From NCBI GenBank assembly GCA_963716245.1, contig OY970300.1, positions 2,356,001-2,420,000 of the forward strand: a stretch of 64,000 bases of DNA, in the 5' to 3' direction. The translations under genes and the position numbers were made by a program. Positions within the stretch are counted from its first letter, which is position 1. Every line of letters starts with the position of its first letter. Below are positions 52,168 to 59,633 of the stretch, in pieces. The notes beneath the pieces were generated by a model. The model ran no database searches. It worked only from the letters and a program-made list of their open reading frames with translations, and was not told where the DNA came from. This DNA comes from VRUE01 sp963716245. GTDB lineage: Bacteria; Actinomycetota; Thermoleophilia; Solirubrobacterales; 70-9.

Positions 52168-53136
52168 ATGGAGAACCTCGGCGGGCTTGCCCGGGAGCGT
52201 CCGGCCGCGGCCGCCTTCGGCGCGATCGCGCTGATGGTCCTCGCCCTGGCCGCCGCGCAGGGGGTCCACGACGTTGCGCAGTCGACCCTCAACGGGCTCA
52301 CCCTGGGGACGATCTACGCGCTCGGCGCCGTCGGCCTGACCCTGGTCTACGGGATCCTCCGGCTGGTCAACTTCGCCCACGGCGACTTCCTCACCTTCGG
52401 CGCGTACATGGCCTACCTGGTCAATGTGACCTGGGGGATGCCGCTGCTCGCCGCGATCTTCTTCGCGATGGCGACCACCGCCCTGCTGGGGCTCGCCTTC
52501 GAGCGGGTCATGTGGCGGCCGATGCGGGCGAAGGGGGCCGGCTTCCTGCAGCTGATCCTGATGTCGATCGGGCTCGCCTTCGTGATCCGCTCGGGCATCC
52601 AGTGGTTCTGGGGGACGGAGATCCGCACGCTCGACGTGAACGTCACCGACAGCGTCACCTTCCTCGACCTGCGGATCGGGCAGACCGAGCTCCTCGTCGT
52701 CGTCGTCGGGATCGCGGTGCTGGTGGCGACGGCGGCGGTCGTCCGCCTCACCCTGCTGGGGAAGCGGATGCGGGCGCTCTCGGACGACATCGAGCTGGCC
52801 GAGACGGCGGGAATCGACACGCGCCGGGTGATCCTCTACACGTGGCTCTTCGCCGGCGCCCTCGCCGGCCTCGCGGGGGTCCTCTCGGGGGCGCTCACCA
52901 ACCTGCGGCCGGAGCTCGGCTTCGAGCTGCTGCTGCCGATCTTCGCCGCGGTGATCCTGGGCGGAATCGGCAACCCGTTCGGCGCGCTGACCGCCGGGCT
53001 CGTGCTCGGCGTGGTGATCGAGTGGTCGACGCTGGTCGTCGAGCCGCGCTGGAAGGTGACCTTCGGCTTCGTCGCGCTGATCGTCGCGCTCGTTATCCGG
53101 CCCGAGGGCATCTTCGGGAGGGCGAGAACGGTATGA
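52168..53136 (+). CDS. livH: Branched-chain amino acid-type ABC transporter permease LivH
   Basis: The protein has 322 residues with about eight hydrophobic segments. LivH signatures are LNGLTLGTIYALGAVGLTLV, VNFAHGDFLTFGAYM, DIELAETAGIDTRRV (EAA-like loop contacting the ATPase) and FAAVILGGIGNPFGALTAG. The next gene overlaps it by ATGA. A TAGTAC box lies 9 bases before the ATG. Confidence 0.94.
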   Translation: MENLGGLARERPAAAAFGAIALMVLALAAAQGVHDVAQSTLNGLTLGTIYALGAVGLTLVYGILRLVNFAHGDFLTFGAYMAYLVNVTWGMPLLAAIFFAMATTALLGLAFERVMWRPMRAKGAGFLQLILMSIGLAFVIRSGIQWFWGTEIRTLDVNVTDSVTFLDLRIGQTELLVVVVGIAVLVATAAVVRLTLLGKRMRALSDDIELAETAGIDTRRVILYTWLFAGALAGLAGVLSGALTNLRPELGFELLLPIFAAVILGGIGNPFGALTAGLVLGVVIEWSTLVVEPRWKVTFGFVALIVALVIRPEGIFGRARTV

Positions 53137-54128
53137 GCGACCTGCCGCTCGCCTTCACCCTGGAGGCGTTCACCGACTTCGGCTTCTGGAGCGGCGTGCT
53201 GACGATCGCCGGGATCTACGCCGTCGTCTCGCTCGGGCTGCAGCTCAACGTCGGCTACACGGGGATCGTCAACTTCGGCCAGGCCGGCTTCATGGCCGTC
53301 GGCGGCTACTCGATGGCGATCCTGGTCCTGGAGGCCGGGCTCTCCTTCTGGCTGGCGCTTCCCGCCGCGGTCCTGATCACGATGGCGTTCGGCGTCCTGA
53401 TCGGCCTGCCCTCGCTGCGGCTGCGGGCCGACTACTTCGCGATCGTCACGCTGGCCACCGCCGAGGTCGTCCGCCTCACCGCCCAGAACGCCCGCGGGCT
53501 GACCGGCGGGAACAAAGGGCTCTACTGCGAGTACGAGGGCGCGAGCCAGACCTGCTTCGACGACTCGTGGCGCTCGGTGTCCGACTCGATCCTCGGCTTC
53601 TTCGAGGGCTTCCTGGCCGACCCCGAGCCGCTGCTGCCGCTCCTGCTCGTCGTCTGGACGACGGTCGCGCTCGGCATCGTCGGCCTGCGCTACGTGCAGC
53701 GGACGCCATGGGGACGGGTGCTCCGCGCGATCCGCGAGGACGAGGACGCGGCGCGCGCGCTCGGCAAGAACACGCTCCTCTACAAGCTCCAGTCGCTGGC
53801 GATCTCGGCGCTGCTCGGCGCCCTGGCCGGCTTCTTCCTCGCCCTCTTCCTGACCACGATCCACCCCGACGACTACGAGCCCATCGTCACCTTCTTCGCC
53901 TTCGGCGTGCTGGTCCTCGGCGGCCTCGCCAGCTACCCGGGGGTCGCGGTGGGGGCGATCCTGCTCTGGACCCTGCTCGAAGGGACCCGCTTCGTAGAGC
54001 TGCCGATCAGCGAGGAGAAGACGGCGGCGCTGCGCTTCGCGATCGTCGGCGTGGTGCTGATCGGGCTGATGGCGTTCCGTCCGCAGGGCACCTTCGGCAA
54101 GCGGGAGGAGATGGTCCTTGGCCGCTGA
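53133..54128 (+). CDS. livM: Branched-chain amino acid-type ABC transporter permease LivM
   Basis: The protein has 331 residues and is polytopic. LivM signatures are LQLNVGYTGIVNFGQAGFMA, GLPSLRLRADYFAIVTLA, REDEDAARALGKNTLLYK (EAA-like loop) and GVLVLGGLASYPGVAVGA. A Cys-containing loop (EYEGASQTC) lies between helices. It pairs with LivH. livG starts inside its last 11 bases. Confidence 0.94.
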   Translation: MSDLPLAFTLEAFTDFGFWSGVLTIAGIYAVVSLGLQLNVGYTGIVNFGQAGFMAVGGYSMAILVLEAGLSFWLALPAAVLITMAFGVLIGLPSLRLRADYFAIVTLATAEVVRLTAQNARGLTGGNKGLYCEYEGASQTCFDDSWRSVSDSILGFFEGFLADPEPLLPLLLVVWTTVALGIVGLRYVQRTPWGRVLRAIREDEDAARALGKNTLLYKLQSLAISALLGALAGFFLALFLTTIHPDDYEPIVTFFAFGVLVLGGLASYPGVAVGAILLWTLLEGTRFVELPISEEKTAALRFAIVGVVLIGLMAFRPQGTFGKREEMVLGR

Positions 54129-54906
54129 GCGCCCTGACGGCAACGCGCTGCTCGACGTCGACGGGGTCGTCAAGCGGTTCGGCGGGATCGGCGCCGTCGA
54201 CGGCGCCGCCTTCGAGGTGGAGGCGGGCTCGATCGTCGCCCTGATCGGGCCCAACGGGGCCGGCAAGACCACCCTCTTCGACGTGATCACCGGCTTCCAG
54301 CGCGCCGACGGCGGCTCCGTCCGCCTCGCCGGCGAGAACGTCAGCGGGCTGCCCGCCTACGCCCTCGCGCGCCGCGGGATGGTCCGCACCTTCCAGATCA
54401 CCCGCGCGCTGGCGGCGATGCCGGTGATCGACAACATGATGCTCGCCGCGCCGGCCCAGCCGGGTGAGCGCTTCCGCAACCTCCTCCTCCGGCCGGGCGC
54501 GGTGCGCAGGCGGGAGCGCGAGGTGCGCGAGCAGGCGATCGAGCTGCTCGACGTGTTCGGCCTCGGCGACCTCGCCGGGGACTATGCCGGCACGCTCTCG
54601 GGCGGCCAGCGCAAGCTGCTGGAGCTCGCCCGCGCGCTGATGGCGAAGCCGAGGCTGCTGCTGCTCGACGAGCCGATGGCGGGCATCAACCCCACCCTCG
54701 GCGGGCGCCTGCTCGACCACATGCAGCGGCTGCGGCACGAGCAGGGGATGACCTTCCTCTTCGTCGAGCACGACATGGACGTGGTGATGAGCCATTCCGA
54801 CCGGGTGATCGTGATGGCGGAGGGACGCGTGATCGCGACCGGCGAGCCGCACCAGGTGCGCCAGGACCCCGCCGTGGTCGACGCCTACCTGGGCGGCCCG
54901 GCATGA
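54118..54906 (+). CDS. livG: Branched-chain amino acid-type ABC transporter ATPase LivG
   Basis: The protein has 262 residues, apparently from TTG 54118. Walker A is GPNGAGKTT near residue 44, Q-loop near FQITRAL, signature LSGGQRKLLELARAL, Walker B LLLLDEPMAGINP, and the H-loop VEHDMDVVM. The insert NLLLRPGAVRRRERE is typical of LivG compared with LivF. It overlaps livM and livF at both ends. Confidence 0.94.
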   Translation: MAAERPDGNALLDVDGVVKRFGGIGAVDGAAFEVEAGSIVALIGPNGAGKTTLFDVITGFQRADGGSVRLAGENVSGLPAYALARRGMVRTFQITRALAAMPVIDNMMLAAPAQPGERFRNLLLRPGAVRRREREVREQAIELLDVFGLGDLAGDYAGTLSGGQRKLLELARALMAKPRLLLLDEPMAGINPTLGGRLLDHMQRLRHEQGMTFLFVEHDMDVVMSHSDRVIVMAEGRVIATGEPHQVRQDPAVVDAYLGGPA

Positions 54907-55706
54907 GCGCATCCGACGTTCACCCCCCTATAGCGGGGGGAAAGTCGGACGCGTCGACCGCGGGCGGAGCCCTGTTGGTCGCCGAAGGGCTGGTCGCCGG
55001 CTACGTGCCCGAGGTCGACGTGCTCGAAGGGGTCAGCTTCGCCGTCGACGAGGGGGAGATCGTCACCGTCGTCGGCCCCAACGGGGCCGGGAAGTCGACC
55101 CTGATCAAGGCGATCTTCGGCCTGGTGCGGCCGCGGAAGGGGCGCGTCTCGCTGGCCGGCGAGGACGTCACCGGGCTGGAGCCGCACTCGATCGCGCGGC
55201 GCGGGATGAGCTACGTGCCGCAGCTCGATAACGTCTTCCCCACCCTCACCGTCGAGGAGAACCTGGAGATGGGATCGCTCGACCGTTCGCGCACGCGCGC
55301 GCGGATCGGCGAGATGTACGAGCTCTTCCCGCGGCTGGGCGAGCGGCGCCGGCAACCCGCCGGGACGATGAGCGGCGGCGAGCGGCAGATGCTGGCGATG
55401 GCACGGGCGCTGATGCCAGAGCCCGGGGTGCTGCTGCTCGACGAGCCCTCCGCCGGCCTGGCTCCGGCTTTCGTCGAGGCGACCTTCGCCCAGGTGCGTG
55501 AGATCAACGGGGCCGGGGTGACCGTGGTGATGGTCGAGCAGAACGCCCGCCGCGCGCTCGCGATGTCGGACCGCGGCTACGTCCTCGACCTCGGCCGCAA
55601 CCGCTTCCAGGGCGCAGGCCGCGAGCTGCTCGAAGATCCCAAGGTGGCCGAGCTCTACCTCGGAGGCACGGCGCGGAACGACCGCGCAGGACGTGCCGCT
55701 ACTTGA
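54903..55706 (+). CDS. livF: Branched-chain amino acid-type ABC transporter ATPase LivF
   Basis: The protein has 267 residues. Walker A GPNGAGKST is at 58-66, signature MSGGERQMLAMARAL, Walker B VLLLDEPSAGLAP, H-loop MVEQNARRAL. Before the ABC domain is a 25-residue leader missing in most LivF proteins. Part of it (about residues 3-17) is encoded by an imperfect palindrome. The C-terminal tail past YLGGTA (NDRAGRAAT) runs into another palindrome at 55689-55740. Both ends look as if extended by inserted repeats. Confidence 0.93.
   Translation: MSASDVHPPIAGGKSDASTAGGALLVAEGLVAGYVPEVDVLEGVSFAVDEGEIVTVVGPNGAGKSTLIKAIFGLVRPRKGRVSLAGEDVTGLEPHSIARRGMSYVPQLDNVFPTLTVEENLEMGSLDRSRTRARIGEMYELFPRLGERRRQPAGTMSGGERQMLAMARALMPEPGVLLLDEPSAGLAPAFVEATFAQVREINGAGVTVVMVEQNARRALAMSDRGYVLDLGRNRFQGAGRELLEDPKVAELYLGGTARNDRAGRAAT
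54908..54953. repeat. Imperfect palindrome in the 5' end of livF
   Basis: Outer arms CGCATCCGAC (54908-54917) and GTCGGACGCG (54944-54953) match at 9 of 10 positions. Inner C6/G6 arms (54923-54928, 54935-54940) surround a TATAGC centre. It is read through as livF codons. Confidence 0.7.
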
Positions 55707-55740
55707 CCACCTATAGGGTGGGTCAAGTAGCGGCACGTCC
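55689..55740. repeat. Long palindrome at the livF/binding-protein junction, likely bidirectional terminator
   Basis: Perfect 20-base arms at 55689-55708 and 55721-55740 surround a 12-base centre with CTATAG. It covers the livF stop and ends 7 bases before the convergent binding-protein stop. The arm begins GGACGTGCCG, the same ten bases as in the palindrome in the kinase gene at 30551. Confidence 0.9.
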
Positions 55741-55746
55741 GCTGAA

Positions 55747-57027
55747 TCAGTCGGCTTCGACCTCGACCGTGTCGAGTTTCACCAGTTTGCCGCCTTTGAA
55801 TTCGGAGACGTCGTAGATGTAGCGGCTGAGGTCGCCGTTCTCGTCCCAGTCGATCGGACCTGAAGCGCCTTCGTAGTCGATGTCCTCGCCTTGCTCCAGC
55901 GCTTCGATCGCCTGCGGCAGCTGCTCGAAGGTGTACGTCGCGCCGCCCGGTCCGGTCACGTCGACGATCGCTTCGGCCATCTCGGCGCCGTCGGTCGAGC
56001 CCGCGGCGACCGCCGCCAAGTAACAGAGGATCACGTCGTCGAAGGTGGTCGAGTCGAACAGGTTGCGCGGCGGTCCCGGCGCCCCTTCGTAGAGTTCCTC
56101 GAAGGCTTTCGGGGCTTTGCCCGAGAAGGCGCCGGGGGCCGTCCCGAGCATCCCTTCGGTCGCCTCGCCGCCGACTTCTTCGGAGAGTTCGGTCGAGCTG
56201 AGGCCGTCGGTTATGAACGTTTTCCCCGCCTCCCAGTTGCCGGTGCGGACCAGGGCCGGGCCTACCTTGGCGAAGGTTTCGGGGAAGTCGATGATCACGA
56301 AGTTGTCGGGGCTGCCCGAGGTGATCTGGTCGGCCTCGGAGTTGTAGCTCGGCTGTTCGGGGTCGTAGATCACTTTCTCGCCGACTTTCGCGCCGCGGTC
56401 TTCGAGCTCCGCCTCCAGCGAGTCGGCGAAGCCGGTGCCGTAGAGGTCGTTGCGGGCGCCGATGTTGATCGTCTTGCCCTGCAGCCCGCCGAGCTCCTGC
56501 TCCATGCGGTCGGCGAGGGCTTTGCCCTGCAGCCCGTCGGGCGGGGCGGTGCGGGCGAAGAGCCCGTCGTCCTCGAGGTCGGAGAGCGCGTCGGCGGTCG
56601 ACGCGGGCGAGATCAGCATCACGCCCTCGGGGATCGTCACGGAGCGGGCCACCGCCACGGTCGCCGTCGAGGCGTAGTCGCCGGAGATGCAGGTGGCGCC
56701 GTCCGCGATCAGTTTGCGAGCCGCCTGGACGCCGCCCTGGTCGTCCGACGCGCCGTCCTCGGTGACCAGCTCGACCGTGTGGTCGACGCCCGCTTTCTGG
56801 ATCGCGGCGTCGATCTCTTTCGCCGCGAGGTCGCCGGCCTTCTGCCCCGCCGCGCCGTACGGCGAGAGGTCGCCGGTCAGCGGCACCAGGTTGCCGATCG
56901 TCAGGTCGATCTGGCCGGTGCCGCCGCCACCTCCCCCGCCCCCGTCGTCATCGCCACAGGCCGCCACTCCCAACGCCAGCGCGAGCACGGAGATGGCGGT
57001 GGCCAACACCAGGCTTGGTCGGTTCAC
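55747..57027 (-). CDS. Periplasmic binding lipoprotein of Liv-type ABC transporter
   Basis: The protein has 426 residues from a GTG, with AAAGGAGGG just upstream. The lipoprotein signal is LVLATAISVLALALGVAAC with the lipobox Cys, followed by an acidic DDD and Gly-rich tether. The mature part is a type I periplasmic binding fold (LVPLTGDLSPYGAAGQKAGD, ISGDYASTATVAVA, INIGARNDLYGTG). It delivers ligand to LivHM. The ligand may be an amino acid, amide or short organic acid. It is convergent with livF, so the receptor has its own promoter. Confidence 0.92.
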   Translation of the reverse strand: MNRPSLVLATAISVLALALGVAACGDDDGGGGGGGGTGQIDLTIGNLVPLTGDLSPYGAAGQKAGDLAAKEIDAAIQKAGVDHTVELVTEDGASDDQGGVQAARKLIADGATCISGDYASTATVAVARSVTIPEGVMLISPASTADALSDLEDDGLFARTAPPDGLQGKALADRMEQELGGLQGKTINIGARNDLYGTGFADSLEAELEDRGAKVGEKVIYDPEQPSYNSEADQITSGSPDNFVIIDFPETFAKVGPALVRTGNWEAGKTFITDGLSSTELSEEVGGEATEGMLGTAPGAFSGKAPKAFEELYEGAPGPPRNLFDSTTFDDVILCYLAAVAAGSTDGAEMAEAIVDVTGPGGATYTFEQLPQAIEALEQGEDIDYEGASGPIDWDENGDLSRYIYDVSEFKGGKLVKLDTVEVEAD

Positions 57028-57069
57028 GGGACCCTCCTTTTGACGGCTGCCGCTACCCAGCGGTGAGAA

Positions 57070-57675
57070 TCACTTTCCCTGAACCCCTGCACTGGAAACA
57101 CTTTCGGCACGCCAGGTCCGCTCGAACTCCCGCATCAGCGCGGGGTAGACGATCAGGTGCCGGAACGGCCGGATCGCCGCGAGGTAGGCGGTGCCCAGCA
57201 GGCCGTTCCGCTTCACCAAGACTGCCATCTGGCCGCGATAGCCGCCGCTCCCGTCGGGGACCCAGCCGAAGTGGCAGACGCCGTGGACGGTGCGGTTGGC
57301 GACCTCCGCCGCGAACTCGTCGTCGAGCACGTACAGCGGCGTGAACGGAACGGCGTCGAAGTCGGGGCCGAGTGGCGCATCGCGCAGGTCCGCGGGCAGC
57401 CGATCCCGCAGCGTCGGCACCCGCGAGCCCAGGCCGGCGTCCGGCTCGTCCAAGCCGAGCAGGTCCCCCACCTTCCCCCGGATCGCGAAGAGCGCCCGGA
57501 CCGCAGCGGACGAGCTTCGGCCCGGGTCGAAGGAGGCGGCCAGCTCCACCAATCGGGGAAAGTCGTCAGGCCCGCCCGGCGTCGGCAGCGCCCATACGTC
57601 GACGAGTTCAAAGTCGGGGGCGACCTCGTGGATCCGCCAGGGCTGAGACGTGTGAGCGGTATCGGGGAGCTTCAT
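57070..57675 (-). CDS. DUF2867-domain protein
   Basis: The protein has 201 residues. It has the DUF2867 layout: an N-terminal FELVDVWALPTPGGPDDFPR, a middle VLDDEFAAEVANRTVHG and a C-terminal VLVKRNGLLGTAYLAAIRPF then RHLIVYPALM. These domains often occur alone or fused to NAD-dependent epimerases. Function is unknown. It is divergent from the LapA-like gene, with a shared AT-rich palindromic promoter. Confidence 0.85.
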   Translation of the reverse strand: MKLPDTAHTSQPWRIHEVAPDFELVDVWALPTPGGPDDFPRLVELAASFDPGRSSSAAVRALFAIRGKVGDLLGLDEPDAGLGSRVPTLRDRLPADLRDAPLGPDFDAVPFTPLYVLDDEFAAEVANRTVHGVCHFGWVPDGSGGYRGQMAVLVKRNGLLGTAYLAAIRPFRHLIVYPALMREFERTWRAESVSSAGVQGK

Positions 57676-57683
57676 AGTGGGCC

Positions 57684-57705
57684 TCTATACCGTAGGTACT
57701 CGGTA
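57684..57705. promoter_or_regulatory. Divergent promoter/operator between DUF2867 and LapA-like genes
   Basis: ATACCG and CGGTAT form the ends of an inverted repeat (57687-57706, 8 of 10 positions matching). On the minus strand TATAGA lies 8 bases before the DUF2867 ATG; on the plus strand TATACC (57686-57691) lies 13 bases before the ATG at 57705. One protein could control both genes. Confidence 0.5.
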
Positions 57706-57959
57706 TGAGCCCCGCGCAAGAGAGACAAACCGCTCCAACCGAGCGCACGAGCTGGCGCCACTGGGCGCTCGGCGTCGCCCTCGTCCTCCTCGCGGTCATC
57801 GTCCTCCAGAACTCCCAGGAGGTCCGCGTCGAGCTCCTCTTCGCCGAGGTCGACGCTCCACTCATCCTCGTCCTCCTGATCACCGCCGCCCTCGGCGCCG
57901 TGATCGGCTACGTCACCCCCGTCCTCCGCCACCACCGCCGCCAAGACCGGCGTCGTTGA
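57705..57959 (+). CDS. LapA-domain (DUF1049) small membrane protein
   Basis: The protein has 84 residues with two hydrophobic helices (ALGVALVLLAVIVLQNSQ and LILVLLITAALGAVIGYV). The QNSQEVRVELLF stretch after helix 1 is the hallmark of LapA/YciS-like proteins. The C-terminus is basic. In Gram-negatives LapA helps envelope assembly. The role in actinobacteria is not known. Confidence 0.88.
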   Translation: MSPAQERQTAPTERTSWRHWALGVALVLLAVIVLQNSQEVRVELLFAEVDAPLILVLLITAALGAVIGYVTPVLRHHRRQDRRR

Positions 57960-58241
57960 GCCGCCACTCAAGGTCATCGCCTCCCAGCCATCATGCCGGG
58001 AGCGAAGTGTTGCGCCGCCCAGAACACGTCCAGTCCGTTCGAGAGCGCATCGATAGAAGCCAGGCGCCCTTGAAGAGCCGGGCTCCAGCTAGGCGCACGT
58101 TCACCACGAGCATGATTTGGCTGTTCAGCCGGGCCCGGAAGTTTTTGGCTCTTCGCGCGATCGGCTGAGGAACCCGAAATGTTTACGAAACCGCCCGACA
58201 GACTGGACGATGAGGGTCGGAACCGCAGGGGGAGATCCTGC
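57960..58241. other. Non-coding stretch before the XRE-kinase-TPR operon
   Basis: No credible gene is seen. Base composition falls here from the surrounding high GC toward that of the following operon, so this is the likely left edge of the island. I looked for a copy of the tRNA-Arg 3' end as an attachment site and saw none. Confidence 0.5.
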
Positions 58242-58273
58242 GTTGACCGACTAGGTCAACGGTCCGCTACAGT
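58242..58273 (+). promoter_or_regulatory. Promoter with operator palindrome for the XRE operon
   Basis: TTGACC (58243-58248) and TACAGT (58268-58273) are separated by 19 bases, and TACAGT lies 6 bases before the GTG start, so the RNA is probably leaderless. A perfect palindrome, GTTGACC-GACTA-GGTCAAC (58242-58260), covers the -35 box. It is a good candidate operator for the XRE protein. Confidence 0.7.
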
Positions 58274-58279
58274 GCCCGT

Positions 58280-58567
58280 GTGGCTAAAAGACTTACGAAG
58301 CTCCTGCGCGATTTACGAGAGTCGAACGGGAAGACCCTTCGTCAAGCTGCCAAAGACCTTGAGGTCAACCCGGCATATCTATCGCGAGTCGAGCGCGGCG
58401 AGAAGCCAGCATCTCAAGCTATTCAGCACCGGCTTGCCGTGTACTACGAAGTTGAGCCCGAGGTGATTGAGGTCGCCAGTGGCCAGGTGCCTCCGGACGT
58501 GGTGCAGATTCTGCAGGACAACCCCGACGCCATCGAGTCGCTGAGGGAGCGATATGGCGCACCCTGA
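58280..58567 (+). CDS. XRE-family helix-turn-helix regulator
   Basis: The protein has 95 residues from GTG 58280. An HTH_3 domain covers about residues 4-60: LRQAAKDLEVNPAYLSRVER then GEKPAS, the classic Cro/C1 recognition helix. The C-terminal 35 residues (PPDVVQILQDNPDAIESLRE) are helical and may dimerise or contact the kinase. The gene overlaps the kinase by 14 bases, and a palindrome covers its -35 box, so autorepression is likely. Base composition is clearly lower in GC than the flanks. Confidence 0.88.
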   Translation: MAKRLTKLLRDLRESNGKTLRQAAKDLEVNPAYLSRVERGEKPASQAIQHRLAVYYEVEPEVIEVASGQVPPDVVQILQDNPDAIESLRERYGAP

Positions 58568-59633
58568 CGCGAACGCCTACCCCGGAAAGGTCTTCGACGG
58601 GCGATGGCAAGTCGGCGAATACCTCGGGGAGGGCAACTTCAGCCTCATCTTCAGAGGGCTCGACCTCCAAGACGGGAGCGACTGTGCGATCAAGGTGCTC
58701 TCGATCACGAGAAAGACCGCCGAGAATCTCGTGGAGTTCGAACGGGATATCGGCCTACTACAGAGGCTCGGCGGAAGTTCGAATGTCGTTGATCTGTTTG
58801 GGGCCGGCAAGTATCAGATGGAAGTGCAAACGGCGCAGACGGGACTGCCGATTCCAATAGAGGTCTCCTACATGGTGATCGAGCGGGCTGATGGTGATCT
58901 AGCGCAGCTACTGGTTGAACGCAAAGCGATCGCCTGGGAGGACCGGCTCGCCCTCTTCCGCGACATCGTCAAGGGACTTCACCAGATGCATCTTCGATAT
59001 CTAGTGCACCGAGACCTCAAGGGCGACAACGTTCTGGTGATGCGTGCGCGGGGGCAGGCAATCGCCAAGATTACGGACCTTGGTCGTGGACGTGACACCA
59101 AGGATTGCAGCTTCTTTCCAACCTTCGCCTATGAGTTGGGCCGTGGAGACCTTCGTTTCGCGCCTCCGGAGTTCCTCTGGGGACTTGGCTCCGACGACGC
59201 CGATGCGATGCGGCGAGGGGACCTCTACCTCCTTGGTTCTGTGTTGTTCGAGATCGCGACTGGCCAAGGCTTGTCGGGCCTAGTGGTCGGCAATCCTCTA
59301 CGGGTCGCACAATCCAAGCGAGAACTAAGTGTCGAAGCCAGACATTCCAACTACGCTTCCGTCCGCAGGGCGCTGCAGCGCGATCACGAGACCGCCTACA
59401 TGCTTTTCGCCAACGAACTGCCTGCCGCGATCAGAACAGATGCGGTTGCGTTGTTACGGCAATTAACGAGTGTAGATCCCGCCCAGCGTGAGCCTCGCTA
59501 TCTAAAGGGACTGCCCACCGTTTGGGACCTGCAGTGGGTTTTAAGGCGGGTGGACCGAATCGGATTGCAGTTGCGGATTGGACAGCGTCACACGAAGCTT
59601 CCATGGAAGCAGAAAGGGGTGAGGACCCCATGA
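58554..59633 (+). CDS. Cytoplasmic Ser/Thr protein kinase-like protein
   Basis: The protein has 359 residues. Kinase landmarks: glycine loop LGEGNFS (24-30), Lys47 in AIKVL, HRDLKGDN at 152-159, metal motif DLG at 175-177 in place of DFG, APPE at 203-206 and GDLYLLGSVLFE. The catalytic residues are all present, so activity is likely. The C-terminal 120 residues beyond the C-lobe are helical. There is no membrane helix and no PASTA or propeller domain. It sits between an XRE regulator (14-base overlap) and a TPR protein (ATGA overlap). The three probably act together; what they sense or modify is unknown. Confidence 0.87.
   Translation: MAHPDANAYPGKVFDGRWQVGEYLGEGNFSLIFRGLDLQDGSDCAIKVLSITRKTAENLVEFERDIGLLQRLGGSSNVVDLFGAGKYQMEVQTAQTGLPIPIEVSYMVIERADGDLAQLLVERKAIAWEDRLALFRDIVKGLHQMHLRYLVHRDLKGDNVLVMRARGQAIAKITDLGRGRDTKDCSFFPTFAYELGRGDLRFAPPEFLWGLGSDDADAMRRGDLYLLGSVLFEIATGQGLSGLVVGNPLRVAQSKRELSVEARHSNYASVRRALQRDHETAYMLFANELPAAIRTDAVALLRQLTSVDPAQREPRYLKGLPTVWDLQWVLRRVDRIGLQLRIGQRHTKLPWKQKGVRTP

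Noticed and set aside
58179..58466. 95-codon plus-strand frame overlapping the XRE gene
   Set aside because: It is out of frame with the HTH domain, lacks a ribosome site and has no recognisable fold.
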